A stretch of DNA of 64,000 nucleotides from Candidatus Lachnoclostridium avicola. GTDB lineage: Bacteria > Bacillota > Clostridia > Lachnospirales > Lachnospiraceae. This document shows, piece by piece, positions 42,898 through 51,259 of this stretch; the stretch's first letter is position 1, and the number at the start of each line of letters is the position of its first letter. The stretch is taken from NCBI GenBank assembly GCA_019114465.1, contig DXFM01000031.1:1-64000 (forward strand). The letters run 5' to 3'. The notes below the pieces were generated by a model. The model saw nothing but the letters and a program-made list of their open reading frames with translations, was not told the DNA's origin and made no database searches. The translations under genes were made by a program, and so were the position numbers.

Positions 42898-42963
42898 ATC
42901 ATAGCACAGCAATTCATGATAAGTAAAATTAATATATCTTATCATATAAATTAGCTTCATTAA

Positions 42964-43614
42964 TTAAAATGTGGTGGTTGGAGATTCCGACCCCCGTCCT
43001 CTCACCTCCGGAGGCAGATGACTTAAGTCATTTTCCTGAATCATGCGAAAATGTCCTGTCTCCCGGTCGTACTCCACAGTGGTGATACTCACATTCTTTA
43101 CAATGATCTCGTCGTGGGGTCCCACCTCATTGCGGAACATATAGGAGACGGTGTAGACCAAGGCGGCCCCATGGGACACCACTGCCACATCTCCCTTCGC
43201 TTCCTTTATAATAGTGTTCACCGCCTGACCGATCCGCTCATAGATCTGAGCTCTGGACTCCCCTCCCGGAGGAGTCACCTCCGCGGGAGTCGCCACCCAC
43301 CGGGCATACCTCTCCGGATCTCTCTCCTCGATCTCCTTCCAGGTCATTCCCTCCCAGTCTCCAAACTCCACCTCCCGCAGGCCGGGGAGGGTGGTCACCT
43401 CCACTCCCTGGCTGGCGGCGATGGCTCTCGCCGTCTCCAGGGCCCGGATCTGGGGGCTGGAGTAAATATGGGTCACCGGGCGGTTTCTCATCCCTTCCGC
43501 CAGATACTGAGCCTGCTTTCTGCCCGTTTCATTTAAAGGGATGTCATGGCATCCCTGAATCTTTCCTGCCACGTTCCAGTCCGTCTGGCCGTGGCGAATG
43601 AGATACAGCTTCAT
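42964..43614 (-). CDS. Histidine phosphatase (phosphoglycerate-mutase-like)
   Basis: 216 residues. The catalytic LIRHGQTDWN (4-13) has the phospho-accepting His; the second His is in VVSHGAALVYTV. It also carries REVEFGDWEGMTWKEIEERDP, typical of broad phosphatases of this superfamily rather than glycolytic mutase. It follows the sigma-like gene by 14 bases and ends before a hairpin at 42863-42897. Confidence 0.9.
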   Translation of the reverse strand: MKLYLIRHGQTDWNVAGKIQGCHDIPLNETGRKQAQYLAEGMRNRPVTHIYSSPQIRALETARAIAASQGVEVTTLPGLREVEFGDWEGMTWKEIEERDPERYARWVATPAEVTPPGGESRAQIYERIGQAVNTIIKEAKGDVAVVSHGAALVYTVSYMFRNEVGPHDEIIVKNVSITTVEYDRETGHFRMIQENDLSHLPPEVRGRGSESPTTTF

Positions 43615-43628
43615 ATCCTTATCCTCGA

Positions 43629-44234
43629 TTATTCTTCCTCCGGAGCCGGGCCGTCCGCCCCGTCCAGATTCATTTTCGCCGCCGTCTCCACGTTGACCGC
43701 GTCCAGGGCCACCTTCATAATGTCCCGGATCTCCTCCGCCGTCATCTTCATCTTTTCCGCCAGCTCGTCCACCGTGGCCTCCCGGCCCAGCTCTGCGGCC
43801 ATCACCCGGGATACCTCCTGGAGCACATTGACTCTGGCGGCCACGTTCTCCTCAATCTCCGCCTCCCGCTTCTGCTCTTCCAGAGCCGCCTCGATGCTCT
43901 CCTGAACCCGGCGGCGAAGAAGTTCCTGAAAGTTTTCCCTCTCAGTTTTTTCTCCGGCTGAGGCCGTTCCCTCCGCGGCCAGACGGGCCCACTCCGCCGC
44001 CAGGGCGGTGAGGGCCATGTTGGCCTCCTGCACCAGATCATTCATGGGAAGTCCCTTTCCCTCGTACTCCCTGGCATAGGCCAGCACCCGTTTCAAATTT
44101 CCTTCTATGAGCCTTCCGGCCGCTTCCGCCTCTCCGGCCGCCAGCCGCTCCAGGAGAGCCAGCTCCTCCTCCGGCCCGGCTTCCGCAACTCCTTCCAGCT
44201 CTTCCAGATACATCTGGTAAAAATCTTCGTGCAT
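43629..44234 (-). CDS. Sigma-70-like protein lacking region 4
   Basis: 201 residues from the ATG at 44234 (AAAGGAG upstream). Residues 20-85 resemble sigma regions 1.2/2.1-2.2 (LIEGNLKRVLAYAREYEGKGLPMNDLVQEANMAL). A very acidic/charged helix (about 90-140) replaces the promoter-melting and -10 recognition parts. Residues about 140-180 resemble region 3 (LGREATVDELAEKMKMTAEEI). There is no region 4, and the tail is acidic. It may bind core polymerase without reading promoters, or be an anti-sigma or decoy. It probably forms a unit with the downstream phosphatase. Confidence 0.75.
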   Translation of the reverse strand: MHEDFYQMYLEELEGVAEAGPEEELALLERLAAGEAEAAGRLIEGNLKRVLAYAREYEGKGLPMNDLVQEANMALTALAAEWARLAAEGTASAGEKTERENFQELLRRRVQESIEAALEEQKREAEIEENVAARVNVLQEVSRVMAAELGREATVDELAEKMKMTAEEIRDIMKVALDAVNVETAAKMNLDGADGPAPEEE

Positions 44235-44300
44235 ACGTTTCACTCCTTTGCTTTTTCAGTATAACGGGTCAGCAGGATTTTTTCAAGAGAAAGACATATG

Positions 44301-44337
44301 CGCAAAAGAACTGCCGCACAGATATGCGGCAGCTCCT
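44301..44337 (-). terminator. Terminator of the carboxylate-type carrier gene
   Basis: Minus strand: GAGCTGCCGCATA / TGTGCGGCAGTTC stem followed by TTTTGC, about 50 bases past the stop at 44387. Confidence 0.85.
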
Positions 44338-44386
44338 TTCCCAAGAACGAAATTCATTCTGACTATCAATTTTTCATATGGATCTA

Positions 44387-45586
44387 TTAGAAGATCAGCG
44401 GGCATACAAGGCCTGCGAAGAATACAGACGCCACGGTTACGGAAGTAAATCCGGACACCAGGATCTGGGGCAGTACGTGCTCGTAGATGCTCTCTCTGGT
44501 CTTCTCGTCGCAGTCCAGGCTGCGGACAACCTCATCCACGATGATCTGAGTACCGGGGTAACCGATGGTACAGCAGATGGCGATGGCGAAAGCGATGGTC
44601 CAGTGAACTCCCAGAACCTTACCGGCAATCGCTCCGAACACACAGATGAAGATAGCGCCTACGATCAGAGTTCCCACCAGGGGGAAGATCATATTGATCA
44701 GATCCTGAAGGCTCAGGGTGGCAAGGCTGCCGGGCACTACGGAAAGCACGGCCAGCATCAGGAAGCCGTTGATATGCGCTTTCACATGAGCGTTGGCCGG
44801 AAGGAATCCCAGCACGCAGAAAATAATACCCATAACCAGATACATGATATTGGCGTTGGTCAGGTTGGACAGAATCGGAACACCGGAGCATACCCAGGAA
44901 ATCAGGTAGCCCAGCCAGCCCACGATTGCCATCTTGAACATGATGGTGTTGTCACCGGACATCCATCCGAAATCAAACAGTTTCTTCTTCTGAGAATCTT
45001 CCTTAACCACAACAGCTTCGCCCATCTGAATGGATCCGGCAAGGATTCTGTTGCAGTACTTGCGGACAAAGAAGTTGCAGATCGGGATGCCCACAAAGCC
45101 CTGGCATCCGATTACCAGCATAGCGAAAGCCGCCAGATCGGCGCGGCCCGCGTCCAGAGCTGCCTGGGAAGTCATCTGGCCTGCGATGATACCGCCGGAA
45201 ATAGGTGCGGAAGCACACAGAGCCCACTCGCGTCCGAACAGCCAGCTGCTGATGGTGAAGGAGCAGAGGGCCAGGCCCACCAGACCTACCAGAGCAACCA
45301 CTACCGTCTTCCACTGAGCCATCAGCTGTTTGATGTGGATCATGGTACCCATACCAACCAGGATCAGCATAATGGCGAAATTGCTGGCCAGGGCTGTCAG
45401 TCCCGTATCATTGATGGAGGAAGCCGGAATAATGCCGGTCTGGAATCCCACCAGGTACAGCAGCATGGCAATCAGCATGCCGGAGACCTTGGACTTGGTC
45501 AGGTTGCTGACCCAGTCTCCCACGGAAAAGAACAGCACGAAGATTACAAACGAAAACAACGGGGTCCACAAAACAAATTCACTCAT
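44387..45586 (-). CDS. Secondary transporter, probably for an organic or amino acid (family not certain)
   Basis: 399 residues with about 10-11 membrane helices and no signal peptide. Two inverted halves are suggested by the similar segments around SGGIIAGQMTSQAAL (about 130) and GYPGTQIIVDEV (about 345). Glycine-rich re-entrant loops of this kind resemble GltS-type sodium/carboxylate symporters, but I cannot name the family with certainty. It is divergent from a LysR regulator (45925) with a shared control region, and malic enzyme lies beyond, so a C4 or hydroxy acid is a fair guess. Confidence 0.7.
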   Translation of the reverse strand: MSEFVLWTPLFSFVIFVLFFSVGDWVSNLTKSKVSGMLIAMLLYLVGFQTGIIPASSINDTGLTALASNFAIMLILVGMGTMIHIKQLMAQWKTVVVALVGLVGLALCSFTISSWLFGREWALCASAPISGGIIAGQMTSQAALDAGRADLAAFAMLVIGCQGFVGIPICNFFVRKYCNRILAGSIQMGEAVVVKEDSQKKKLFDFGWMSGDNTIMFKMAIVGWLGYLISWVCSGVPILSNLTNANIMYLVMGIIFCVLGFLPANAHVKAHINGFLMLAVLSVVPGSLATLSLQDLINMIFPLVGTLIVGAIFICVFGAIAGKVLGVHWTIAFAIAICCTIGYPGTQIIVDEVVRSLDCDEKTRESIYEHVLPQILVSGFTSVTVASVFFAGLVCPLIF

Positions 45587-45768
45587 ACCTATTCCCTCTT
45601 TCTTCTTTCGCAGATGCGATTATTTTCGGTCTCTCCCATGGACAGACCAGCTTTCCCTCACAACCAAACACCCGGAACTTCTTAAACCTGTCTATCTGTT
45701 TTTACCAGGTCGAAGCGCCAACGCGCCGACGCTATGATACGGTAAAGCAAAAATGAATTTTGGTTAAG

Positions 45769-45897
45769 ATTATAAATTGTTTATCTCCTAATTGCAATTG
45801 TTTTTTTTATTGTACTGATTTAAATACAATCTTGTCTCTATTTTCCCCATTTTTCGGAAAAATATCTCTTTCCAATTCCCTGCTGCTGTGCTAAAAT
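45769..45897. promoter_or_regulatory. Divergent promoters between the carrier and LysR genes
   Basis: This 338-base gap (45587-45924) holds two good promoters. Minus strand toward the carrier: TTGCAA (45797-45792), 17 bases, TATAAT (45774-45769), giving a leader of about 180 nt. Plus strand toward LysR: TTTCCA (45869-45874), 17 bases, TAAAAT (45892-45897). The palindrome AATTGCAATT (45790-45799) covers the carrier -35, a likely LysR-type regulator site. Confidence 0.65.
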
Positions 45898-45924
45898 CAG
45901 GTCATGTTATAAGGAGGACTAATA

Positions 45925-46803
45925 ATGGACATAAATTATGAATTATACAAGGTGTTTTACCACGTGGCTGTCACTCTCAGCTTCTCGGAGGCCTCCAAAC
46001 AGCTTTTCATCTCCCAGTCTGCCGTGAGCCAGTCCATCAAAGTGCTGGAGAAAAAGCTGAACCAGACTCTTTTTATCCGCAGCACGAAAAAAGTTCAGCT
46101 GACCCCGGAGGGGGAGATCCTGTTCAAGCACATCGAGCCGGCCATGAATCTGATCCGCCGGGGGGAAAACCAGCTTCTGGAAGCCAACACCTTAAACGGC
46201 GGTCAGCTGCGCATCGGGGCCAGCGACACCATCTGCCGCTACTACCTGGTGCCCTTTTTCCAGGAGTTTCACAGAAAATATCCCAATGTTCACATAAAGG
46301 TGGCAAATCAGACCTCCATCGCCTGCGCGAAAATGCTGGAAAACGGCCAGGTGGACTTCATCATCACCAACTACCCCAACTCCAGCCTGTCAAATGCCAA
46401 CAGCATCCGGCCTCTGAAGGAATTCCGCGACGTGTTTGTGGCCAACCCGGAATATTTCCCCTTAAAAGGGCAGAAGGTGAGCCTGCGCACCCTGCAGACC
46501 TATCCCATCCTTATGCTGGACCGGAAGAGCACCACCAGCGAGTTTCTCCACCACATGTTCCAGAAATACCAGCTGGACCTGGTGCCGGAGATCGAGCTCA
46601 CCAGCAACGACCTGCTCATCGACCTGGCAAGAATCGGTCTGGGCATCGCCTTCGTGCCGGACTTCTGCATTCCGGCGGACGACAGGGATCTGTTTATCCT
46701 GGATCTGGAGGAACAGCTCCCCACGCGGCAGATCGTGGTGGCCCACAACGAAAATCTCCCCATTTCCCAGGCAGCCAAGCAGTTCATGGAAATGCTTCAC
46801 TGA
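45925..46803 (+). CDS. LysR-family transcriptional regulator
   Basis: 292 residues. The N-terminal winged helix-turn-helix (VAVTLSFSEASKQLFISQSAVSQSIKVLEKKL) is followed by a LysR substrate-binding domain (LRIGASDTICRYYLVPFFQEFHRKYPNVHIKV, GLGIAFVPDFCI). An AAGGAGG-type ribosome binding site precedes the ATG. It is divergent from the carrier gene, its probable target, and convergent with malic enzyme across a bidirectional terminator. Confidence 0.94.
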   Translation: MDINYELYKVFYHVAVTLSFSEASKQLFISQSAVSQSIKVLEKKLNQTLFIRSTKKVQLTPEGEILFKHIEPAMNLIRRGENQLLEANTLNGGQLRIGASDTICRYYLVPFFQEFHRKYPNVHIKVANQTSIACAKMLENGQVDFIITNYPNSSLSNANSIRPLKEFRDVFVANPEYFPLKGQKVSLRTLQTYPILMLDRKSTTSEFLHHMFQKYQLDLVPEIELTSNDLLIDLARIGLGIAFVPDFCIPADDRDLFILDLEEQLPTRQIVVAHNENLPISQAAKQFMEMLH

Positions 46804-46812
46804 CCGCAGAAA

Positions 46813-46861
46813 AAACGGGCGGGCAGCAGATACCGACATCTGCTGCCGCCCGTTTTTCATT
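46813..46861. terminator. Bidirectional terminator between LysR and malic enzyme
   Basis: GC-rich stem GGGCGG(G)CAGCAGAT / ATCTGCTGCCGCCC with T-tracts on both strands (TTTTT on plus after the stem, TTTTTT on minus). Confidence 0.93.
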
Positions 46862-46881
46862 CTCTTTTTCCTGTCTGTTCT

Positions 46882-48057
46882 CTATTTTCTCACAGCGCCG
46901 GAACTGACAGCCGCTTCCGCCACTTTCTCCGCCACGTACTTCGCCACTCTGGGATCTAAGGCGGAGGGGATGATGTACTCCGGACAGAGCTTCTCCGGCT
47001 CCACCAGATCCGCGATGGCCTTTGCCGCCGCCAGCTTCATGGCGTCGTTGATATCTCTGGCCCCCGCGTCCAGAGCTCCCCGGAAGATACCGGGGAAGGC
47101 CAGCACGTTGTTGATCTGGTTGGGGAAATCAGACCGTCCCGTTCCCATCACCTTTACTCCCGCATTCACCGCCTCGTCGTACATGATCTCCGGCGCGGGG
47201 TTGGCCATGGCAAACACAATGGGGTCGGAAGCCATGGTCTTTACCATCTCCGGCGTCAGGGCTCCCGCCACGGACACTCCGATGAACACGTCCGCTCCCA
47301 CAAGGGCATCCGCCAGGCTGCCGGTGAGATTGTCCTCATTGGTGATGCCGCAGAGCATCTTCTTGTGGTCCTTGATCCCCACGCCCCGGTCCTTGTAGAG
47401 GATTCCGTTCTCGTCGCAGGCGATGATATGCTTCACCCCGGCGGTGATGAGCATTTTGATGATGGCTGTTCCCGCCGATCCCGGGCCGTTTAACACCACA
47501 TGGATCTCCCCGATCTCCTTTCCCACCACCTTCAGGGCATTGATCAGAGCGGCGGTCACCACCACCGCCGTGCCGTGCTGGTCGTCGTGGAACACCGGAA
47601 TATCCAGCTCCTCCTCCAGGCGGCGCTCGATCTCAAAGCACTTCGGGGAGGCGATGTCCTCCAGGTTGATGCCGCCGAATACCGGGGCGATGTCCTTCAC
47701 CGCCCGGATGATCTCCTCCGGATCCTGGGTGTCCAGACAGATGGGGAAAGCGTCCACGCCGCCGAACTGTTTGAACAGGACGGATTTGCCCTCCATCACC
47801 GGGATGGCCGCCTCCGCGCCGATGTTTCCCAGGCCCAGGACGGCAGAGCCGTCGGAGACCACCGCCACCAGATTGCCTTTTGCCGTATACCGGTATACAT
47901 TTTTCCGATCTTTGTGAATCTCCCGGCAGGGCTCCGCCACTCCGGGGGTGTAGGCCACGCTCATGTCGTCCCTGGTATTTAAGGGCACCTTGCTGACCAC
48001 CTCGATTTTTCCTCTGTGCTCCTGGTGGAGCTTTAACGCTTCTTTATAGAAATCCAT
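46882..48057 (-). CDS. NAD(P)-dependent malic enzyme (short bacterial type)
   Basis: 391 residues, the short bacterial length. Substrate motif YTPGVAEPCREI, the FGGINLEDI and FHDDQHGTAVV segments for metal and malate binding, and the Rossmann motif NGPGSAGTAI. It decarboxylates malate to pyruvate. It lies 89 bases downstream of larA, so malate/lactate metabolism and the neighbouring carrier may work together. Confidence 0.95.
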   Translation of the reverse strand: MDFYKEALKLHQEHRGKIEVVSKVPLNTRDDMSVAYTPGVAEPCREIHKDRKNVYRYTAKGNLVAVVSDGSAVLGLGNIGAEAAIPVMEGKSVLFKQFGGVDAFPICLDTQDPEEIIRAVKDIAPVFGGINLEDIASPKCFEIERRLEEELDIPVFHDDQHGTAVVVTAALINALKVVGKEIGEIHVVLNGPGSAGTAIIKMLITAGVKHIIACDENGILYKDRGVGIKDHKKMLCGITNEDNLTGSLADALVGADVFIGVSVAGALTPEMVKTMASDPIVFAMANPAPEIMYDEAVNAGVKVMGTGRSDFPNQINNVLAFPGIFRGALDAGARDINDAMKLAAAKAIADLVEPEKLCPEYIIPSALDPRVAKYVAEKVAEAAVSSGAVRK

Positions 48058-48146
48058 GTTTGTCTCCTTTCCAGACTGTGTCCGCCCGGGACTCTCTCCC
48101 TCGTCCCGGACCGTATCTCTCCATTGTTCTTCTATTGTTCCATCCG

Positions 48147-49412
48147 CTATCGTTCCGTCTCCTGTTGTTCCGGCATGGGCAGGGTGGAACCGCCGTAGGG
48201 CATGAGTATCACCTTCGCGTCCGGCCCCTGTTTTGCCAGGGCGTCGTCCAGGGCCTGCTGGACGGTGGAGTAAGGCTTCATGAAGATATCTGTTACCAGC
48301 TCAGGGTCCATCTCCGACACCAGATAAATCTCTGCCCGCTCCAGAATCAGGGCGATGGCAGCCGCCTTGTGGCCGCCCAGGCGGAAATCCTTTTGAATTC
48401 TCTCCACCAGATCCCGGGGCGTCTTTGCCTCCCTCATCCAGCTCTCAAACACCGGCTGGCCCATGCCCTCTCTGCAGGAACCCGCCAGAATGATAATGCC
48501 TCCGTCTTTCACCGCATACTTTGCGTTATCCAGGGCTTTCTGGGTCTGATAAAGGTTCAAGTCCTTCGGCGCGCCGCCCTGGGACACCACCACAATGTCC
48601 GCCCGCTCTTTTATGGGCCTGCGGTACATTTTTTCCAGGAACCTGCACCCTTCCCGGTGGGCCTTCACCATATCACCGGCCACTGCCTTCACAATGCGCT
48701 TGTGCTCATCCAGGATTACGTTTACCAGGAAATCTCCCCGGCAGATCCCGGCTGCCTCCTCAATGTCCTCCCGCACGGGATTGCCCTCCAGCCGCCCGGC
48801 GGCCGCCTCCTTCCGCACCATAAACCGGTGGTTGGCCTGGATGGCCTCAAAGGTGGACACTCCCGGCATGATGGCCTTGGCTCCCCCGGAAAATCCGGCA
48901 AAATAGTGGAACTCGATATTGCCCAGGCAGATGCGCAGATCCGCCTCCACCACCTCCCGCATAATGTCCACCGGCGTCCCGCGGCTGGTCTCCCCCATGT
49001 GGACAAACTCCGATTCCCCGGAATCCAGGCAGCGGATTTCCCGGTAGATCTCCTCACCCACCAGCTTTATTTTCTCTTCCTCCCTGTGACAGCGGTGGCT
49101 TCCCAGGGCGAACACAATGGTGATTTCCTCCCGCTTCACCCCCGCCTGGTACAGGCGTCTCAGCACTCCGGGAATCACCTGGCGGGAGGGCATGGGACGG
49201 GTGATGTCACTGGTGATGATCACCACCCGGTGTCTGCCCTCTGCCAGCTCCTCCAGCTTTCTGCTGCCGATGGGGGCATCCAGTGCCTTCTCCACCACCT
49301 CCTCCCCGGAAGCAGCCGCCTCCACATGGTTGGGAAGGAGAATGTCAGTTACCCGGCTGTCCTCCACTTCAATAGTCTGGGGAGAATCCCCAAATCCCAG
49401 TTCATATCTCAT
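48147..49412 (-). CDS. larA: LarA-family nickel-pincer racemase
   Basis: 421 residues. Family residues are visible: SDITRPMPSRQVIP near 68-81, GSHRCH near 105, the cofactor-linking Lys in FSGGAKAIMPG and His in ANHRFMV. The enzyme uses a nickel pincer nucleotide to racemise or epimerise a 2-hydroxy acid, lactate being the classical substrate. The cofactor genes larB/C/E are not in the window. Its ATG follows the TAG of the MBL-like gene with no gap. The substrate could be a hydroxy acid other than lactate. Confidence 0.92.
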   Translation of the reverse strand: MRYELGFGDSPQTIEVEDSRVTDILLPNHVEAAASGEEVVEKALDAPIGSRKLEELAEGRHRVVIITSDITRPMPSRQVIPGVLRRLYQAGVKREEITIVFALGSHRCHREEEKIKLVGEEIYREIRCLDSGESEFVHMGETSRGTPVDIMREVVEADLRICLGNIEFHYFAGFSGGAKAIMPGVSTFEAIQANHRFMVRKEAAAGRLEGNPVREDIEEAAGICRGDFLVNVILDEHKRIVKAVAGDMVKAHREGCRFLEKMYRRPIKERADIVVVSQGGAPKDLNLYQTQKALDNAKYAVKDGGIIILAGSCREGMGQPVFESWMREAKTPRDLVERIQKDFRLGGHKAAAIALILERAEIYLVSEMDPELVTDIFMKPYSTVQQALDDALAKQGPDAKVILMPYGGSTLPMPEQQETER

Positions 49413-50012
49413 CTACGCTTCCTCCTCCACTGCCGTGCCCAGGCGGTACCACTTCCACGGCTCCGGAAACAGAAATTCCGATCCCGCGGACAGCTCTCTC
49501 ACGAAACGGCCGACTTCTTTAAAATATTCCTCTGTCTTTTCTTTCCCCCATCTCTTGTAAATCACATCCATGTGGAAGGGCATATAAATCTTCGCCCGGT
49601 ACCGCACCAGCAGTTCCGCCAGCTCCCTGGCCGTCACCTGCTCGCCGGAGAATAGACTGCCCCCGTCTCTTCGCACTCCGGCCTGGCGCAGCAGCAGGTC
49701 GGGGCATTTCTCCCTGGAGATCTCAAAGGGCTCGTCCCAGACCGTCCGACCGGACACGGTCATCAGCCGGAATCCGGACGGCGTGGTGAGCAGATAGTCC
49801 ACCGATTCCATGCTTCCGAAGGTATCGCACTCCTGATGTCCCTCCATTCCCGCGGCTTCCTTCGCAATGTCCGTCTCCGGGCTGTAGGTCTTTCCCCCGG
49901 AAAGGCTGTCCCTGAAAAACGGGTCGATGAGCAACGTCTTTCCCCCTGGAAGCTTCACTTCATGGGCGCAGCCGGCGTGAAAAGAACGGATGCGGATTCC
50001 CTCTGCAAACAT
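49413..50012 (-). CDS. MBL-fold-like protein lacking the metal-binding region
   Basis: 199 residues. It aligns end to end with the intact 303-residue MBL protein at 60479-61390. N-terminal: IRIRSFHAGC and LPGGKTLLIDPFF against VRIRWISVQC and LPNGKVIVTDPFY. C-terminal: KCPDLLLR, AKIYMPFH and FLFPEPWKWY against ECPNIMLR, AQLALPLH and RAFNPEPYKWY. About 100 residues holding the HxHxDH zinc motif are absent. The frame is intact with a good ribosome binding site (AAGGGGG), so it may be a non-enzymatic survivor or an inactive relic. It is coupled to larA (TAG directly followed by ATG). Confidence 0.75.
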   Translation of the reverse strand: MFAEGIRIRSFHAGCAHEVKLPGGKTLLIDPFFRDSLSGGKTYSPETDIAKEAAGMEGHQECDTFGSMESVDYLLTTPSGFRLMTVSGRTVWDEPFEISREKCPDLLLRQAGVRRDGGSLFSGEQVTARELAELLVRYRAKIYMPFHMDVIYKRWGKEKTEEYFKEVGRFVRELSAGSEFLFPEPWKWYRLGTAVEEEA

Positions 50013-50102
50013 AAAATACCCCCTTATTGTAAGATACTTTCATTTTATCACAGGGGACGGAATCCCGACATTTCCTTCTGCGCAAGATATATGTTCCAAT
50101 TT

Positions 50103-51023
50103 TCAGCGTTTCTGCAGCACTTCTTCACACACCCGCCTCAGCGCCTCCATGGATCTGGTCAGCTCATGGTCCCGGTGGCGGACCAGGCACATGGGCCATC
50201 TGCCGGTATGCTCCTCAAAACAGACCGGCACAATCTTTCCTCTGTAATGTTCTCCCAGCACCGGCCGGTCGTAGGTGATGGTCACCCCCAGCCCGTTTTT
50301 CACGCAGCGCAGGGAGGTATCCACCGTGTGGACCTGGATGGGCACGTAGGGAGAGATGTCATAGGTCTTAAACACTTTCTCCGAGTACCTGCGGAGACTC
50401 TGATCGGGATAGAGCACGATAAAAGTCTCGTCCCCGAATTCCCGGATATCTATGTAGGGATAATCCATCCCCTCCCGCTTCTGTCCTTTCTCCAGCAGGG
50501 GATGGCCCGCGGGCACCGCCAGCACGATCTGCTCCTCCAGCAGCGGCTCGTAGATCATACTGTCCAGAAACCGCTCCGCGGTGATAATGGCAAAATCCAG
50601 CTGATATTCCTCCAGCTGCCGCTCCAGGGAGGCAGTGGCGCTCTCCGCCAGCACCAGCTCCACATGGGGATACTGCTTCCGGAACACGGGGATGATCTCC
50701 TCCGTCACCACGCTGGACAGCACCATGGGAAAGCCCAGGCGGATCTTCCCCTCATTTCCCCTGGAGATCCGGCGCAGCTCCTCCTCCATGGACGCCTGCA
50801 TGTGAAGCATCTGCTTCCCCCAGCGGACATAGGCCTCCCCCGCCTGGGTGGGGAGAAAGCTCTTTCCCGCCCGGTCAAACAGCCGGACTCCCAGCTCCCT
50901 CTCCTGGTTCTGAATGAGGCGGCTCAGCGCGGACGGCGTAATATAAAGGCTCTGGGCCGCCCTGGCGATGCTCCTTGTCTCCGCCACCCGTACAATACAC
51001 TCCATGGTCCTGTCTGTCATCAT
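50103..51023 (-). CDS. LysR-family transcriptional regulator
   Basis: 306 residues. Helix-turn-helix ARAAQSLYITPSALSRLIQNQEREL, then a substrate-binding domain (KIRLGFPMVLSSVVTEEIIPVF, GLGVTITYDRPVLG). It is oriented the same way as, and 90 bases upstream of, the MBL-like/larA/malic enzyme genes, so it probably controls them. Confidence 0.93.
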   Translation of the reverse strand: MMTDRTMECIVRVAETRSIARAAQSLYITPSALSRLIQNQERELGVRLFDRAGKSFLPTQAGEAYVRWGKQMLHMQASMEEELRRISRGNEGKIRLGFPMVLSSVVTEEIIPVFRKQYPHVELVLAESATASLERQLEEYQLDFAIITAERFLDSMIYEPLLEEQIVLAVPAGHPLLEKGQKREGMDYPYIDIREFGDETFIVLYPDQSLRRYSEKVFKTYDISPYVPIQVHTVDTSLRCVKNGLGVTITYDRPVLGEHYRGKIVPVCFEEHTGRWPMCLVRHRDHELTRSMEALRRVCEEVLQKR

Positions 51024-51123
51024 TTCCCTCCCTCTCTGTTCCTTGTGATTCTCCTTCTTTTTATTATACCGGATCGGGAAAAACGCCGCAATACCGCAGA
51101 CGGCGCACAGGTGCAGACCTTCC

Positions 51124-51213
51124 AGGGCAGCTCACAGCAGAGCGGTTCGCTGTCCGCTGCCCGGCAAATGTCCTCCCATGCAGGCATGGCGGCCCCTTGC
51201 CGGGCGTACCGCG
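51124..51213. repeat. Structured intergenic repeat, copy 4 (diverged)
   Basis: About 85% like copy 3 by eye over 51124-51213 (GGGCAGCTCACAGCAGAGC, TGCCCGGCAAATGTCC, CATGCAGGCATGGCGG, TTGCCGGGCGTACCGC). The outer closing stem is lost (GTACCGC instead of GTATCGC, and no CGATAC partner). It again starts directly after a minus-strand terminator T-tract. Confidence 0.8.
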
Positions 51214-51214
51214 C

Positions 51215-51251
51215 AAAAAAGGGCACCCCAGGTTTTTCCTTTGGGGTGCCC
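51215..51251 (-). terminator. Terminator of the truncated transporter gene
   Basis: Minus strand: GGGCACCCCA/TGGGGTGCCC stem (51251-51221) and six T (51220-51215), about ten bases past the stop at 51260. Confidence 0.92.
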
Positions 51252-51259
51252 CGCATCCG

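Noticed and set aside
42686-42963. Purine, ZTP or PRPP riboswitch before purL
   Set aside because: The conserved cores of these classes (including the CCGCCTGGGCA part of ZTP riboswitches) are not present; only a generic terminator and alternative pairing are seen.
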